64,000 nt of DNA. Source: Burkholderia sp. BCC0322. Lineage in GTDB: Bacteria > Pseudomonadota > Gammaproteobacteria > Burkholderiales > Burkholderiaceae. A model generated the notes under the pieces. The model ran no database searches and had not been told where the DNA came from. It saw only the letters and a list, made by a program, of their open reading frames with translations. Of the stretch, positions 23,825-33,104 are shown piece by piece. Within the stretch, counting starts at the first letter, position 1. Every line of letters begins with the position of its first letter. A program made the position numbers and the translations under genes. Location: assembly GCF_902833045.1 (NCBI RefSeq), contig NZ_CADFDU010000001.1, forward strand, positions 434,001-498,000. The letters run 5' to 3'.

Positions 23825-23899
23825 CATGGTCTCCGACGGATAGGTCGCGCAGTATTCATTTTCCGACCCGTGCGAAGCATGATAGCGCGCGGTTGGCCG

Positions 23900-24919
23900 T
23901 CAGGCTTCCGGCCGGCGTGCGATCCGCTCCCGGATTTCAGGCGACGCCAGGCACGTGGCCACGGCTTCGTAGCCGGGCGCACCGGGGTAAGGCGCCACGC
24001 GCGAAGGCGGGCTGTGATTGGCCGGGCACAGCAGCAGGGTTTCGTCGCGACCGACCGCCGACAGATCGAGGATCGCCGACGAGCGCGTCAGCAGGAACAG
24101 CGGCCGCATGCCGGCGGCGGCGTGTTCACGCAGACGGGCAATCAGTGCCTGTTGCGTGGGCCGGTCGAGATCCTGTTCGATCATGTCGACAACCAGCGCG
24201 CGCGGGCCTACGGCTTCGAGACTGGCGAGCAGCGCGGTCAGCGCCGCCGATGGCGTCGCACCTCTTTCGGCGAGCCACGCCGAGGCGCGCTCGACACGCG
24301 ACTTCAATGAAGGATCGGCGCGCAGCGCGGCAATCGCATCCGCACCGTCGTTTTCCAGCCGATCGAGGCCGACGAACACGGCGCCGGGCAGTGAGTCGGC
24401 GAGCCGGCGCGCCAGCCGCGTCTTGCCGCTGCCGAGTGAACCGATGATGTAGTTCAACGGGCGGATGTCACGACACTCGAACCATTCGCCGCCCCACGGC
24501 CACGGCAGGCTGAATGCCACGCCGGCACTGTTGTCGTCGACGACTCGCGTCAGTTCGCCGTCGGCCGGCATCCGGCCGCGTGCGAGGCCGGCGCGGATCG
24601 CGCGCACGCGGTCGACCTTGCGCACGAGATCCTGAATGCCGTGATCGAGCGCCGCTTCGTGAGCGGCCAGCGCGTCGTCCAGGCTGCGCGCGTCACCGTC
24701 GAGCACGCTGGCCACCTGCGCGAGACTGAGGCCGAGCGCACGCAGCGCCGCGATGTCGGCCGCGCGGGCGAGCGCGTCCGGGCCATACGCGCGGTAGCCG
24801 GCCGGCGTGCGCTCCGGCGTGACGAGGCCGTGCCGCTCGTACAGCCGCAGCGCCTTGATCGATACGCCGAGCCGCGCGGCGGCGGCCGATGCGCTCAAAC
24901 GGGGCGTGGACGTGCTCAT
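23900..24919 (-). CDS. MerR-type regulator fused to a P-loop ATPase domain
   Basis: 339 aa. Residues 8-75 are a MerR winged helix (SASAAAARLGVSIKALRLYE, TPAGYRAYGPDAL, LRALGLSLAQVASVL), followed by the usual dimerisation coiled coil to about 110. The effector domain is replaced by an ATPase: Walker A GSLGSGKT at about 160-167 and a Walker B-like ALVVDMIEQD at about 248. The region between (LPWPWGGEWFECRDIRPLNY) links the two. MerR proteins normally carry small ligand domains, so this is an unusual architecture. No obvious target operon is divergent from it. Confidence 0.85.
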   Translation of the reverse strand: MSTSTPRLSASAAAARLGVSIKALRLYERHGLVTPERTPAGYRAYGPDALARAADIAALRALGLSLAQVASVLDGDARSLDDALAAHEAALDHGIQDLVRKVDRVRAIRAGLARGRMPADGELTRVVDDNSAGVAFSLPWPWGGEWFECRDIRPLNYIIGSLGSGKTRLARRLADSLPGAVFVGLDRLENDGADAIAALRADPSLKSRVERASAWLAERGATPSAALTALLASLEAVGPRALVVDMIEQDLDRPTQQALIARLREHAAAGMRPLFLLTRSSAILDLSAVGRDETLLLCPANHSPPSRVAPYPGAPGYEAVATCLASPEIRERIARRPEA

Positions 24920-24981
24920 CCGTCACCTCTCTCTGCTGTCGATTCGTTGCGCTCAGCATAAAGGCGATCCCAAGGGCCGGG

Positions 24982-25953
24982 TCAAGCGCGACGGCGCGTG
25001 AATCGATGAAACGCGGGCGCACCGACGTCGATCCGGTACACCCGTAGCGCGTTGTCATGCCAGATGGCGCGGCGCTCGGCGTCGGCGAGGTGCGTCATCG
25101 CACGAGCGAACGTGCGCAGCAGCGCGGGATACGACACGCGCAGCCCGGCCACGGGAAAGTTGCTGGCGAACAGGCAGCGCTGCGCGCCGAATATCGCGAT
25201 CGTGTCGCGGATGATCCGCGCGTTGTCCGCGTCGTTCCACTCGGCGTCGCGCAAGCCGAGTTCGGAAATCTTCACGGTCACGCGCGGCGACGCGGCAAGC
25301 GCCTCCATGCCGCGCCGCCAGTGCGCGAGCCCTGCATCCGAGCGATCCCACGGCAGCCCCGCATGTTCGAGCACGACGTCGACATCAGGTGCATCGGCCA
25401 GCAGCGCGGCCGCCTCCTCGAGATGCCAGAACGGCACACGCAGGTCCCAGCACAGGCGATGCGCGACAAGGCGTTCCAGCGCGGCCGGCCAGCGCGGATC
25501 GCGCAGCGTGCCCGGCCCGTCGACCGATGCATCCGGCGCGGCCGCGGTGCGCGGCTTGAAGCGCACGCCGCGCACGCGCGGCCATGCGGCTTGCTCGGCG
25601 AGCCGTACATCCGCATCGCCGGCGAGCAGGTCGACCCACGCGACGACCGCCGACGGCAGCCCGTGCGACGCCGCGACCTCGTGCAGCCAGCGCGTTTCCG
25701 CCAGTGCCTCGTCGCGCGCACGTTCGGCCTCGACGTGCACGCTGGCGACGATTGGCGCACCCTGCGCCGCGTGCCGGAGATCGTCCACCCCGAAATCGCG
25801 GCACAGCGCCGCGTAGTCGCCGAACATGAAGCGCGCCGGATCGTAGTCCTCCTGCAGCCACGGATAGTGCGCGCCCGCATCGAGCCGCCACAGGTGGTGA
25901 TGCGCATCGACGAGCGCATCCGGCATGCCGTCGAGCGGCGACGGGTCGCGCAT
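24982..25953 (-). CDS. Amidohydrolase-2 family, sugar-lactonase-like
   Basis: 323 aa TIM-barrel metal hydrolase. VDAHHHLWRLDAGAHYPWL is the metal-binding start typical of the COG3618 group that opens sugar lactones. VKISELGLRDAEW and LFASNFPVAGL carry further active-site residues and VLEHAGLPW the central His. It begins 1 bp after the stop of the YncE-like gene and is the last gene of the leftward catabolic cluster. Lactone opening would produce a sugar acid for the dehydratase encoded upstream. Confidence 0.85.
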   Translation of the reverse strand: MRDPSPLDGMPDALVDAHHHLWRLDAGAHYPWLQEDYDPARFMFGDYAALCRDFGVDDLRHAAQGAPIVASVHVEAERARDEALAETRWLHEVAASHGLPSAVVAWVDLLAGDADVRLAEQAAWPRVRGVRFKPRTAAAPDASVDGPGTLRDPRWPAALERLVAHRLCWDLRVPFWHLEEAAALLADAPDVDVVLEHAGLPWDRSDAGLAHWRRGMEALAASPRVTVKISELGLRDAEWNDADNARIIRDTIAIFGAQRCLFASNFPVAGLRVSYPALLRTFARAMTHLADAERRAIWHDNALRVYRIDVGAPAFHRFTRRRA

Positions 25954-25954
25954 G

Positions 25955-26902
25955 TCAGCGTGCCCCGGCGAGCACGTACGACGCATCGGGCTCGCGCAGC
26001 GTCGCCAGTGCGCCGACGAAACGCCAGGTATCGAGATCGAGCTCGCGCACGTAGTCGTCCTGGAACGACACGTACGCGACGCGTCGCGACGGATGGAACG
26101 ACAGCGCAGTCGGGTTCGCGGGCAGCGCGATGCGCTCGATTTCCTCGAGCTGCCGTGCATCGAACACGGAGATCGACCGCTCGCCCGAGTTGGTGAGCAG
26201 CAGGAGGTCGCGGCCGTCCGGCGCGGTCGTGCGGTAGATGCGGTTCGGATCGCTGCGCGTCTTCACGCGGCGGCCGCAGGTCATCGTTTCGGTGTCGATC
26301 TCGACCAGCGTGTCGTCACCGCGATTCGCGACGAACAGCGTGCGCTCGTCGCTCGACAGCGCATTGCCTTCGGGGCGCGGGCCGGGCATGACCGCACGCG
26401 GCGCGACCGTCGCGTCGCGCGGATGGAACTGCGTGACGGTATTCGACAGCAGGTGCACGCCGTACGCACGGCTCGCATCGCGCGTGAGCGTGACGAGGTG
26501 CGTCTTCACGCCGCCGGACGGCACGGCCATGTTCGGCACGGGCTGTTGGGTCGGCTCGTCGAACACGAGCAGCATGTCGTGCGCCTCGCTCATCGCGTAC
26601 AGCCGGCCGTCGCGGTCGCTCGCCATCCCGTGCGGCCGGTAGTACGGCCACAGGTCGAGCATGCGCGTGTGCGTGCGTGCGGCGAGATCGATCTCGGCGA
26701 TCCGGTGGTCGCCTTCATGGCCGCGCGACCAAGCGGTCTCGATCCCGAAGATGCCGACGTACGCAAAGCGTTCGTTCACGTCGACGGTGAACTCGTGCGG
26801 GAAGTTCGGCAGCACGACGTGCTTGAGCGCGGCTTTCGTGTCGAGGTCGTAGAAGCTGAAGGTATGGGCGCATTTCTGCACCAGCAACAGGATGTCGTTC
26901 AT
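25955..26902 (-). CDS. YncE-like seven-bladed beta-propeller protein
   Basis: 315 aa, no signal peptide. Repeats such as VNERFAYVGIFGIE, RLYAMSEAHDMLLVFD, SSDERTLFVANRGDDTLVEI and NSGERSISVFDARQLEEIER are the blades of a YVTN/YncE-type propeller related to cytosolic lactonases. It lies between the MFS transporter gene and the lactonase-like amidohydrolase and is coupled to the latter (TGACATG junction). A binding or lactonase role in the same pathway is inferred from position. Confidence 0.75.
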   Translation of the reverse strand: MNDILLLVQKCAHTFSFYDLDTKAALKHVVLPNFPHEFTVDVNERFAYVGIFGIETAWSRGHEGDHRIAEIDLAARTHTRMLDLWPYYRPHGMASDRDGRLYAMSEAHDMLLVFDEPTQQPVPNMAVPSGGVKTHLVTLTRDASRAYGVHLLSNTVTQFHPRDATVAPRAVMPGPRPEGNALSSDERTLFVANRGDDTLVEIDTETMTCGRRVKTRSDPNRIYRTTAPDGRDLLLLTNSGERSISVFDARQLEEIERIALPANPTALSFHPSRRVAYVSFQDDYVRELDLDTWRFVGALATLREPDASYVLAGAR

Positions 26903-26945
26903 GGTGAGTCTCCGTAATTTCGTTCGGTGTCCCGCGTATCCGGTC

Positions 26946-28238
26946 TCAGTCCTCGCAGCGTTTCGGCAGCGTCAGCGCGAGCAGGCCGGCCACCGCGAGC
27001 GTGATCGCGAGGCTGTACACGCCGGCCGCCGCGCTCACGTGCTGGGTCAGCACGCCGACCGCATACGGGCCGCAGAAGCCGCCGAGATTGCCGAGCGCGT
27101 TGATCAGGCCGCGCGCGCTGCCGGCCGTCTCGACGCTGCAGAGCTTCGGCGGAATCGCCCAGAACACGCCGGCGGCCGCCTGCAGGAAGAAGCCGCAGCC
27201 GATCAGGAACGCGAACGACACGGCCATCGACGCATGCGTGAGCACCGACAGCGCCAGGCACGCGGCGAAGCCGACGAGCGGCAGCAGCACGAACAGGCGG
27301 CGCTTGCCGGTTCGATCAGACAAATAAGACGTGACGAACATCCCGATCACCATCGCGACATACGGCAGCATCGCGAGCAGGCCGACCTTGCCCATCCCGG
27401 TGTGCGTGAGGTTTTTCAGCAGGGTCGGCAGCCACATCGTATAGCCGTAGATGCCGACCTGATAGCAGAAGTTGATGGCGATCAGCAGCCAGATCGTCGG
27501 GTTGCGCAGCATCTCGCCGAACGATGCGGCGGCTGGCGTGCCGGCCGCGCGCTTGCGTTCCTGTTCGTCGCGCAGCGCGTCGAGGATGTAGGCCTTTTCG
27601 CGCGGCGACACCCAGCGCGCGGTCTCCGGGCCGTCGTCGGCGAACAGCAGCCACACGACGAGGCACAGCAGCGACAGCGCGCCCGCGCTGAAGAACAGGT
27701 GATGCCAGTCGTACGCGGCGAGGATGAAGCCGGACAGCGGCGCGGTGATCATGCCGGCGAGCGGCACGAACATGATGACCATCGCATTCGCGCGGCCGCG
27801 TTCGCGGTCGGGAAACCAGTGACTGACCATCGTCAGCACGACGGGCAGCATCCCGCCCTCGGCCACGCCGAGCAGGAAGCGCAGCGTCAGCAGTTGCCAG
27901 GTATGCGTGACGAGCCCGGTCAGCACCGACAGCACGGCCCAGCTCACGAGCGACCACGCGATGAAGGTCTTGCCGCTGCCGAGCGCCGCGCGCCGGCCGC
28001 CGGGAATCTGCAGGAACAGGTAGCCGAAGAAGAAGATGCCGCCGGCGAGGCCGGCCATCGTCGCGTCCATGCCGAGATCGGCGTTCATCCCGCCGGGCAT
28101 CGCGAACGCGATGTTCACGCGGTCCATGTAGGAAATGATGCAGGCGAGCAGCAGCGGCGGAATCACGCGCAGCCAGCGGCGGCGCGGAATGGCTTCGCCG
28201 GCTTCGTATGCCGGGGTGGCCGGGTTCAACGAATTCAT
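26946..28238 (-). CDS. MFS transporter, anion:cation symporter (ACS) type
   Basis: 430 aa, 12 transmembrane helices. The first helix reads LACIISYMDRVNIAFAMPGG, the D-R-x-N-x-A/F hallmark of ACS carriers for sugar acids such as galactonate, glucarate or tartrate. SHWFPDRERGRANAMVI is the helix 4 to 5 motif and SYLSDRTGKRR the loop of the second half. It probably imports the acid degraded by the neighbouring enzymes. A 194-bp gap separates it from the gene upstream, so it may have its own promoter. Confidence 0.9.
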   Translation of the reverse strand: MNSLNPATPAYEAGEAIPRRRWLRVIPPLLLACIISYMDRVNIAFAMPGGMNADLGMDATMAGLAGGIFFFGYLFLQIPGGRRAALGSGKTFIAWSLVSWAVLSVLTGLVTHTWQLLTLRFLLGVAEGGMLPVVLTMVSHWFPDRERGRANAMVIMFVPLAGMITAPLSGFILAAYDWHHLFFSAGALSLLCLVVWLLFADDGPETARWVSPREKAYILDALRDEQERKRAAGTPAAASFGEMLRNPTIWLLIAINFCYQVGIYGYTMWLPTLLKNLTHTGMGKVGLLAMLPYVAMVIGMFVTSYLSDRTGKRRLFVLLPLVGFAACLALSVLTHASMAVSFAFLIGCGFFLQAAAGVFWAIPPKLCSVETAGSARGLINALGNLGGFCGPYAVGVLTQHVSAAAGVYSLAITLAVAGLLALTLPKRCED

Positions 28239-28432
28239 GATGTCTCCAATATTGTCGATCTGCGGCAGCGATCTTCTGATGGACCGCTGTCACGCCGTGA
28301 CGAATCCGCACGGGGCTAACCGCCGATGTGCAACGCAGGTACGCATTTCCCATCGGCGCGAACGTCTGTCCGGCTGCGTGGCGTACGCGTCGGGCCGCAG
28401 CCGTGAAGCGCACACCGCAGGCGTCCGGACGT

Positions 28433-29350
28433 CTAATGCCCCCAGCGCAGCACGAGCGGGTCGAGCCGCCGCGCCGTGTCGAGCAAGCCGGCGCGCACCT
28501 GGGGATGCAGTTCGGGCCACGGCGAGCGCGGTGCGTCGCACGCGATCACGCCGCCTTCGCGCATCAGCGCCTTCGCGGTCAGGAAGCCGGACTGGCGGTT
28601 CTCGTAGTTGATCAGCGGCAGCCAGCGCGCGTACTGCTCGACGGCTTCGTCGCGGCGGCCGGCGAAATACGCGTCGGTGATCCGGCGAATCCCGTCCGGA
28701 TAGCCGCCGCCCGTCATCGCGCCGGTCGCGCCGGCATCGAGATCGGCCAGCAGCGTGATGCCTTCCTCGCCGTCCCACGGCCCCTCGATCGCGTCGCCGG
28801 CAAGCGCGATCAACTCGCGCAGCTTCGACGCGGCGCCGGCCGTCTCGATCTTGAAGTACGACACGGCGTCGATCTCGCGGGCGAGCGACGCGAGCAGCGC
28901 TGCCGGCAGCGCGACGCCGCTCGCGGGTGCGTCCTGGATCATCAGCGGAATGTCGAGGCCGTCGGCGGCTTCGCGGAAGAACGCGCGCACCTGCGCTTCC
29001 GGCACGCGAAACGTCGCGCCGTGGTATGGCGGCATCACCATCACCATCGCCGCGCCGAGCGCCTGCGCGTGCCGGTTGCGTGCCGCGCAGATCCGCGCGC
29101 TGAAATGCGACGTCGTGACGATCACCGGCACGCGGCCCGCGACGTGCTCGAGCGTGGTGCGCGTGATCAGGTCGCGTTCGTCGTCGCCGAGCGCGAATTG
29201 CTCGGAGTAGTTCGCGTGGATGCAGATGCCCTGCGAACCGGCGTCGATCATGAAGTCGAGGCAGCGGCGCTGGCCGTCGAGATCGAGCGCGCCGTGCGCG
29301 TCGAAGATCGTCGGCGCGACGGGAAAGACGCCCTGGTAGCGTGCGTGCAT
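28433..29350 (-). CDS. Dihydrodipicolinate synthase/N-acetylneuraminate lyase-family aldolase
   Basis: 305 aa TIM barrel. The Schiff-base lysine is in AVSYFKIETAG. The usual partner Tyr (in YN.P) is absent: the corresponding stretch reads PLMIQDAPASGVALP, a variant seen in sugar-acid-type members rather than lysine-biosynthesis DapA. GATGAMTGGGYPDGI is the C-terminal loop. It could cleave or dehydrate a 2-keto-3-deoxy acid made by the dehydratase whose gene ends 8 bp upstream. Substrate unknown. Confidence 0.85.
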   Translation of the reverse strand: MHARYQGVFPVAPTIFDAHGALDLDGQRRCLDFMIDAGSQGICIHANYSEQFALGDDERDLITRTTLEHVAGRVPVIVTTSHFSARICAARNRHAQALGAAMVMVMPPYHGATFRVPEAQVRAFFREAADGLDIPLMIQDAPASGVALPAALLASLAREIDAVSYFKIETAGAASKLRELIALAGDAIEGPWDGEEGITLLADLDAGATGAMTGGGYPDGIRRITDAYFAGRRDEAVEQYARWLPLINYENRQSGFLTAKALMREGGVIACDAPRSPWPELHPQVRAGLLDTARRLDPLVLRWGH

Positions 29351-29358
29351 GGCGGGCC

Positions 29359-30531
29359 TCACTCGACGATGTCGAACTGATCGAGGAACTCGGTCTTCAG
29401 CGTGAGGCCGAGGCCCGGCACGTCGTCGCGCAGTTGCACGAAGCCGTTCTCGGCCACCGGCTCTCCGTCGAAGATGTAGTAGAACAGCTCGTTGCCGACC
29501 TCGACGTCGAACATCGGGAAGTACTCGCTCATCGGCGACGCGAGCGTGCTCATCGTCAGGTGATAGTTGTGCATCTGGCCCGCATGCGGAATCACCGGCA
29601 CGCTGTACGCCTCGCACAGCGCGTTGATCTTGTGCGCCATCGTGATCCCGCCGACGCGGTTCGTGTCGTACTGGACGACCGACACGGCCTTGCGGTCGAG
29701 CAGTTGCTTGAAGCCGTACAGCGAGAACTCGTGCTCGCCGCCGGAGATCGGAATGCGCGTCAGCTGGTTCAGCTCCGCATAGCCGTCGATGTCGTCGGCG
29801 ATCACCGGTTCTTCCAGCCAGCGCGGCTGGTATTTCTCGAGCTTCGGCAGGATGCGCTTCGCGTACTCGAGGTTCCAGCCCATGTAGCACTCGAGCATCA
29901 GGTCGTTGTCGTAGCCGATCACCTCGCGGATCGCCGCAACCGACTTCAGGTTCTCGGTCACGCCTTGCTGCCCGTGCGCGGGCCCGTAGCCGAAGCGCAT
30001 CTTGAACGCGCGGAAGCCTTCCTTCAGGTAGCGCTGCGCCTCGTCCTGCATCTCTTTCAGGTCGGTGCGGTAGAGCTTCGAGTAGTAGCAGGGGATCTTT
30101 TCCTTGGTGCGGCCGCCGAGCAGCTTGAACACGGGCTTGCCGACGCTCTTGCCGAGGATGTCCCAGATCGCGATGTCGACCGCCGAGATTGCCGCCATGC
30201 CGATGCCCTTGCGGCCCCACGCGTGGGTCGCGCGATACATCCGCTGGTTCAGGTATTCGTAGTCCCACGGGTCCTGGCCGATCACGAGCGGCGCGAGGTA
30301 CTGGTCGATGATCACCTTCGCGACATGCGGTGCGAGCGCGACGTTGCCGAGGCCGACGATGCCGTCGTCGGTCTCGACTTCGACGACCGTCCATGAGTGG
30401 AAGCGGAACGTGCTCATCGTTTCCTGCGGCGCGTACAGCAGATCCATCGCGTTCGAGCAGAAGTTGCCCTGGGGCGGAACGGTCTTGCCTTTCCACTGGA
30501 ATACGCGTGCGCGCACGGAACGGATTTTCAT
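29359..30531 (-). CDS. Enolase-superfamily sugar acid dehydratase (rhamnonate dehydratase-like)
   Basis: 390 aa with an N-terminal capping domain and an enolase barrel. Metal ligands can be read in order: Glu in [10 protein letters not shown] (where rhamnonate dehydratase has Asp), Glu in RWLEEPV, Glu in SGGEHEFSL. The general-base region is [12 protein letters not shown] and a K-x-R pair stands in [10 protein letters not shown]. Such enzymes remove water from an aldonic acid to give a 2-keto-3-deoxy acid. The next gene in the operon encodes an aldolase-type enzyme, which supports that pathway. The exact substrate is not assignable. Confidence 0.85.
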   Translation of the reverse strand: MKIRSVRARVFQWKGKTVPPQGNFCSNAMDLLYAPQETMSTFRFHSWTVVEVETDDGIVGLGNVALAPHVAKVIIDQYLAPLVIGQDPWDYEYLNQRMYRATHAWGRKGIGMAAISAVDIAIWDILGKSVGKPVFKLLGGRTKEKIPCYYSKLYRTDLKEMQDEAQRYLKEGFRAFKMRFGYGPAHGQQGVTENLKSVAAIREVIGYDNDLMLECYMGWNLEYAKRILPKLEKYQPRWLEEPVIADDIDGYAELNQLTRIPISGGEHEFSLYGFKQLLDRKAVSVVQYDTNRVGGITMAHKINALCEAYSVPVIPHAGQMHNYHLTMSTLASPMSEYFPMFDVEVGNELFYYIFDGEPVAENGFVQLRDDVPGLGLTLKTEFLDQFDIVE

Positions 30532-30581
30532 GATGGTGTCTCCGGTAATTGATGTTGGCGGGTGCGGGAGGCGCGCGAACG

Positions 30582-31637
30582 TCACGCCGAAACGGTGGTA
30601 GTGCGGCGCGCGGCGCCCATCCGGCACGCGATCTGCAGCGCTTGCCAGGTCGCGCCGACGTCGGCCGTGCCGCGGCCTGCGATGTCGTACGCGGTGCCGT
30701 GCGCGGGCGTCGTGATCGGCACGGGCAACCCGCCCTGCACGGTCACGCCGCGCGAGAAGCCGAGCAGCTTGATCGCGATCTGCCCCTGGTCGTGGTACAT
30801 CGTGACGATCGCCTGGTAGTCGCCGGCCTGCGCCTTCAGGAAGATCGTGTCGGCGGGGAACGGGCCGTGGAACGGCGAGTCGGTCGGCCAGTCGCGCGAC
30901 TGCAGCTTGCGCACCGCCGGCTCGATGATGTCGACTTCCTCGCGGCCGCAGCTGCCGCCGTCGCCGCCGTGCGGGTTGAACGCGGCGATCGCCACTTTCG
31001 GCGCGGCGACACCGTTCGCGAGCAGCGACCGGTAGATCAGTTCGGAGGCCTGCTCGATCCGCTCGATGCTCAGGTAGCGCGGCGCATCCTTGAGCGGAAT
31101 GTGCGACGAGATGCGCGCGGTCCACAGCTCGCCGAGCGTGTTGAATTCGCAGAAGTAGCCGGTCACGCCGAGCGCTTCGGCGAAGTGGTGCAGCTCGTCC
31201 TCGTGCTTCAGCCCGCCGAGCTTCATCGCGTACTTGTTCAGCGGCGCGAAGCAGATCGCGTCGATGTCGCCGGCGAGCGCCGCGTCGAGGCACAGGTCGA
31301 GCACGGTCAGCGTCGAGCGGCCGCCGGCCGCGCCGGGCTGCCCGACCGTGACGTCGGCCGGGGCGATCGTGTCGACGGCGACGAACGCGGCGCGCGCGGT
31401 CGAGCGCCGGCCGCGCGCGGCGGCGAGCGACGCGACGGGCTCGACGTCGACCGTCACGCCGGCCACGCGCTGGCCGGCTTCCCACAGCCAGCGATCGCCG
31501 ATCAGCACGAGATTCGCGCGGGTGGTGGCGTCGGGGCGTGCGAGCAGTTTCGCGATCAGCTCGGCGCCGATGCCGGCGGGGTCGCCGAGCGTCAGCGCGA
31601 CGACGGGCAGGGGGGCGGCGGGCGAAGGGGTGGTCAT
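30582..31637 (-). CDS. PdxA-family NAD-dependent dehydrogenase (PdxA2-like)
   Basis: 351 aa. [18 protein letters not shown] is the PdxA start. Metal-binding His residues can be matched in [21 protein letters not shown] and [11 protein letters not shown], and [15 protein letters not shown] is the nucleotide/substrate region. It is divergent from housekeeping PdxA. PdxA2 enzymes oxidise 4-phospho-threonate or -erythronate in catabolic operons, usually beside a DUF1537 kinase, which is missing here. It is the first gene of the leftward operon and faces the LysR gene. Confidence 0.85.
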   Translation of the reverse strand: MTTPSPAAPLPVVALTLGDPAGIGAELIAKLLARPDATTRANLVLIGDRWLWEAGQRVAGVTVDVEPVASLAAARGRRSTARAAFVAVDTIAPADVTVGQPGAAGGRSTLTVLDLCLDAALAGDIDAICFAPLNKYAMKLGGLKHEDELHHFAEALGVTGYFCEFNTLGELWTARISSHIPLKDAPRYLSIERIEQASELIYRSLLANGVAAPKVAIAAFNPHGGDGGSCGREEVDIIEPAVRKLQSRDWPTDSPFHGPFPADTIFLKAQAGDYQAIVTMYHDQGQIAIKLLGFSRGVTVQGGLPVPITTPAHGTAYDIAGRGTADVGATWQALQIACRMGAARRTTTVSA

Positions 31638-31723
31638 GCGGTGTCTCCGGTGGCGGCGCGTGGCCGTTTGTCTATGGGGTTGATGCTAGGTAGACGGAAT
31701 GAGTCGGTAAATTGAAAACTCTT

Positions 31724-31749
31724 GATGAATCGATAACCTGGAGTAATCA
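31724..31749. promoter_or_regulatory. LysR-type binding box A, divergent promoter
   Basis: Contains AATCGATAACC and an interrupted dyad GATAAC-N5-GTAATC of T-N11-A form, immediately before the LysR start codon and upstream of the PdxA-like gene. It matches the box at 34484-34509 in 20 of 26 positions. Confidence 0.6.
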
Positions 31750-31752
31750 GAG

Positions 31753-32700
31753 ATGGGCTCGATCGACCGACGAGACTCGACCCCGCAGTTGCTGAACCGG
31801 CTGCGCATGCGGCAGATCGCGCTGCTGCTGGCCGTGGACGAGTGCTCGACGCTGCGCGCGGCGGCCGACCAGATGGGCCTCACGCAGCCGGCCGCGACGA
31901 AGATGCTGGCCGAGCTGGAGAGCGCGCTCGGCCAGCGGCTGTTCGACCGTGTCGGGCGCGGGCTCGTGCTGAATCCGGCCGGCGAGCGCGTGCTCGGCTA
32001 TTTCCGCGGCATCCGCGGCAGCATGGAGGCGCTGAATCGCGAGCTTGGCGAGCTGCAGCTCGGCAGCGCGGGGCGGCTCGCGATCGGCAGCATCATGGCG
32101 GCGTCGCCGGGGCGGCTCACCGAGGCGCTGGTGCAGTTGAAGGCGCGTTACCCGCTGCTGGCGATCGACATCGCGGTGGATACGAGCGACAGGCTGATGC
32201 CGCAGCTGCGCGAAGGCGTGCTCGAAGTGGTGATCGGGCGCCACGTCGGGACCGATTGCGACTTCCGTGTGGTCGACGACGAGGCGCTCGCGATCATCGC
32301 GGGCCGCGACCATCCGCTCGCGGGCGCGGGGCCGGTGGCATTCGACGCGCTGCTCGATTACGCGTGGATCCTGCAGCCGGCCGGTAGCCCGGCGCGCGAG
32401 GTCGTCGAGCGCGAGTTCAACGCGCGGCATCAGCCGATGCCGCGCGGGCTGGTCGAAACGGGGTCGATCCTGACCACGATGAACCTCGTCGACCGTTCGC
32501 CGATGCTCGGCGTGATTCCGCTGACGGTGGCGCGGCGCAATGCGGCGCACGGGCTCGTCGCGATCATCGATTACACGCTCGAACAGAAGCTGCCGTCGTA
32601 CGGCAGCCTCGTGCGGCGCGACCGGCCGCTGAGCATCCCCGCGCAGCAGTTTCTCGCGCTTTTTCACCGGGACGGGGCCGGGGATGACGGCGGCGCGTAA
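31753..32700 (+). CDS. LysR-family regulator of the sugar-acid cluster
   Basis: 315 aa. The winged helix covers about 18-78 (RQIALLLAVDECSTLRAAAD, TQPAATKMLAELESALGQRL, GRGLVLNPAGERVL) with an effector domain after it. GalR/GbpR-type sequence features (GRLAIGSIMAASPG, REGVLEVVIGRHVG) suggest the branch that senses sugars or aromatic acids. It is divergent from the PdxA-like operon, with a candidate box just before its own start, so autoregulation and activation of the operon are likely. A second box lies before the 33105 MFS gene. Confidence 0.92.
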   Translation: MGSIDRRDSTPQLLNRLRMRQIALLLAVDECSTLRAAADQMGLTQPAATKMLAELESALGQRLFDRVGRGLVLNPAGERVLGYFRGIRGSMEALNRELGELQLGSAGRLAIGSIMAASPGRLTEALVQLKARYPLLAIDIAVDTSDRLMPQLREGVLEVVIGRHVGTDCDFRVVDDEALAIIAGRDHPLAGAGPVAFDALLDYAWILQPAGSPAREVVEREFNARHQPMPRGLVETGSILTTMNLVDRSPMLGVIPLTVARRNAAHGLVAIIDYTLEQKLPSYGSLVRRDRPLSIPAQQFLALFHRDGAGDDGGA

Positions 32701-32808
32701 CGGCGCGGTTTGCCAGCCCCGGCGGCCGAGCCAGCCGCGACGGCCGAGGTGGCCGAACCAGCCGCGCTGGCCGAGTCAGCCGGGTAGGCCGAATCAGCCT
32801 AACCGCCC

Positions 32809-33019
32809 GAGCCACCCGAGCCACCCGAGCCACCCGAGCCACCCGAGCCACCCGAGCCACCCGAGCCACCCGAGCCACCCGAGCCACCCGAGCCACCCGA
32901 GCCAACCGAGCCAACCGAGCCAACCGAGCCAACCGAACCAGCCAACCGAGCCAACCGAACCAGCCAAGCAAGCCAAGCAAGCCAAGCAAGCCAAGCAAGC
33001 CAAGCAAGCCAAGCAAGCC
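32809..33019. repeat. 9-bp-period minisatellite with three unit types
   Basis: Ten exact copies of GAGCCACCC (32809-32898), four of GAGCCAACC (32899-32934), a degenerate stretch, then six of AAGCAAGCC (32966-33019). Degenerate copies extend left to about 32715. The period keeps reading frames open on both strands (Pro-Ser-His, Pro-Ser-Gln, Ala-Lys-Gln repeats one way; Gly-Trp-Leu the other). It lies between the LysR stop and the end of the MFS gene and is probably non-coding and prone to slippage. Confidence 0.9.
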
Positions 33020-33104
33020 AAGCCACCACCATCGCGAACCGCAGTGAATCGTGACGCCGCCGCCGGCAAGACCGCCGACGCAGGCGAACCCGAAGCGACC
33101 CGCT

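Noticed and set aside
32809-33019. CRISPR array
   Set aside because: The repeats are 9 bp with no spacers and no cas genes nearby; this is a minisatellite.
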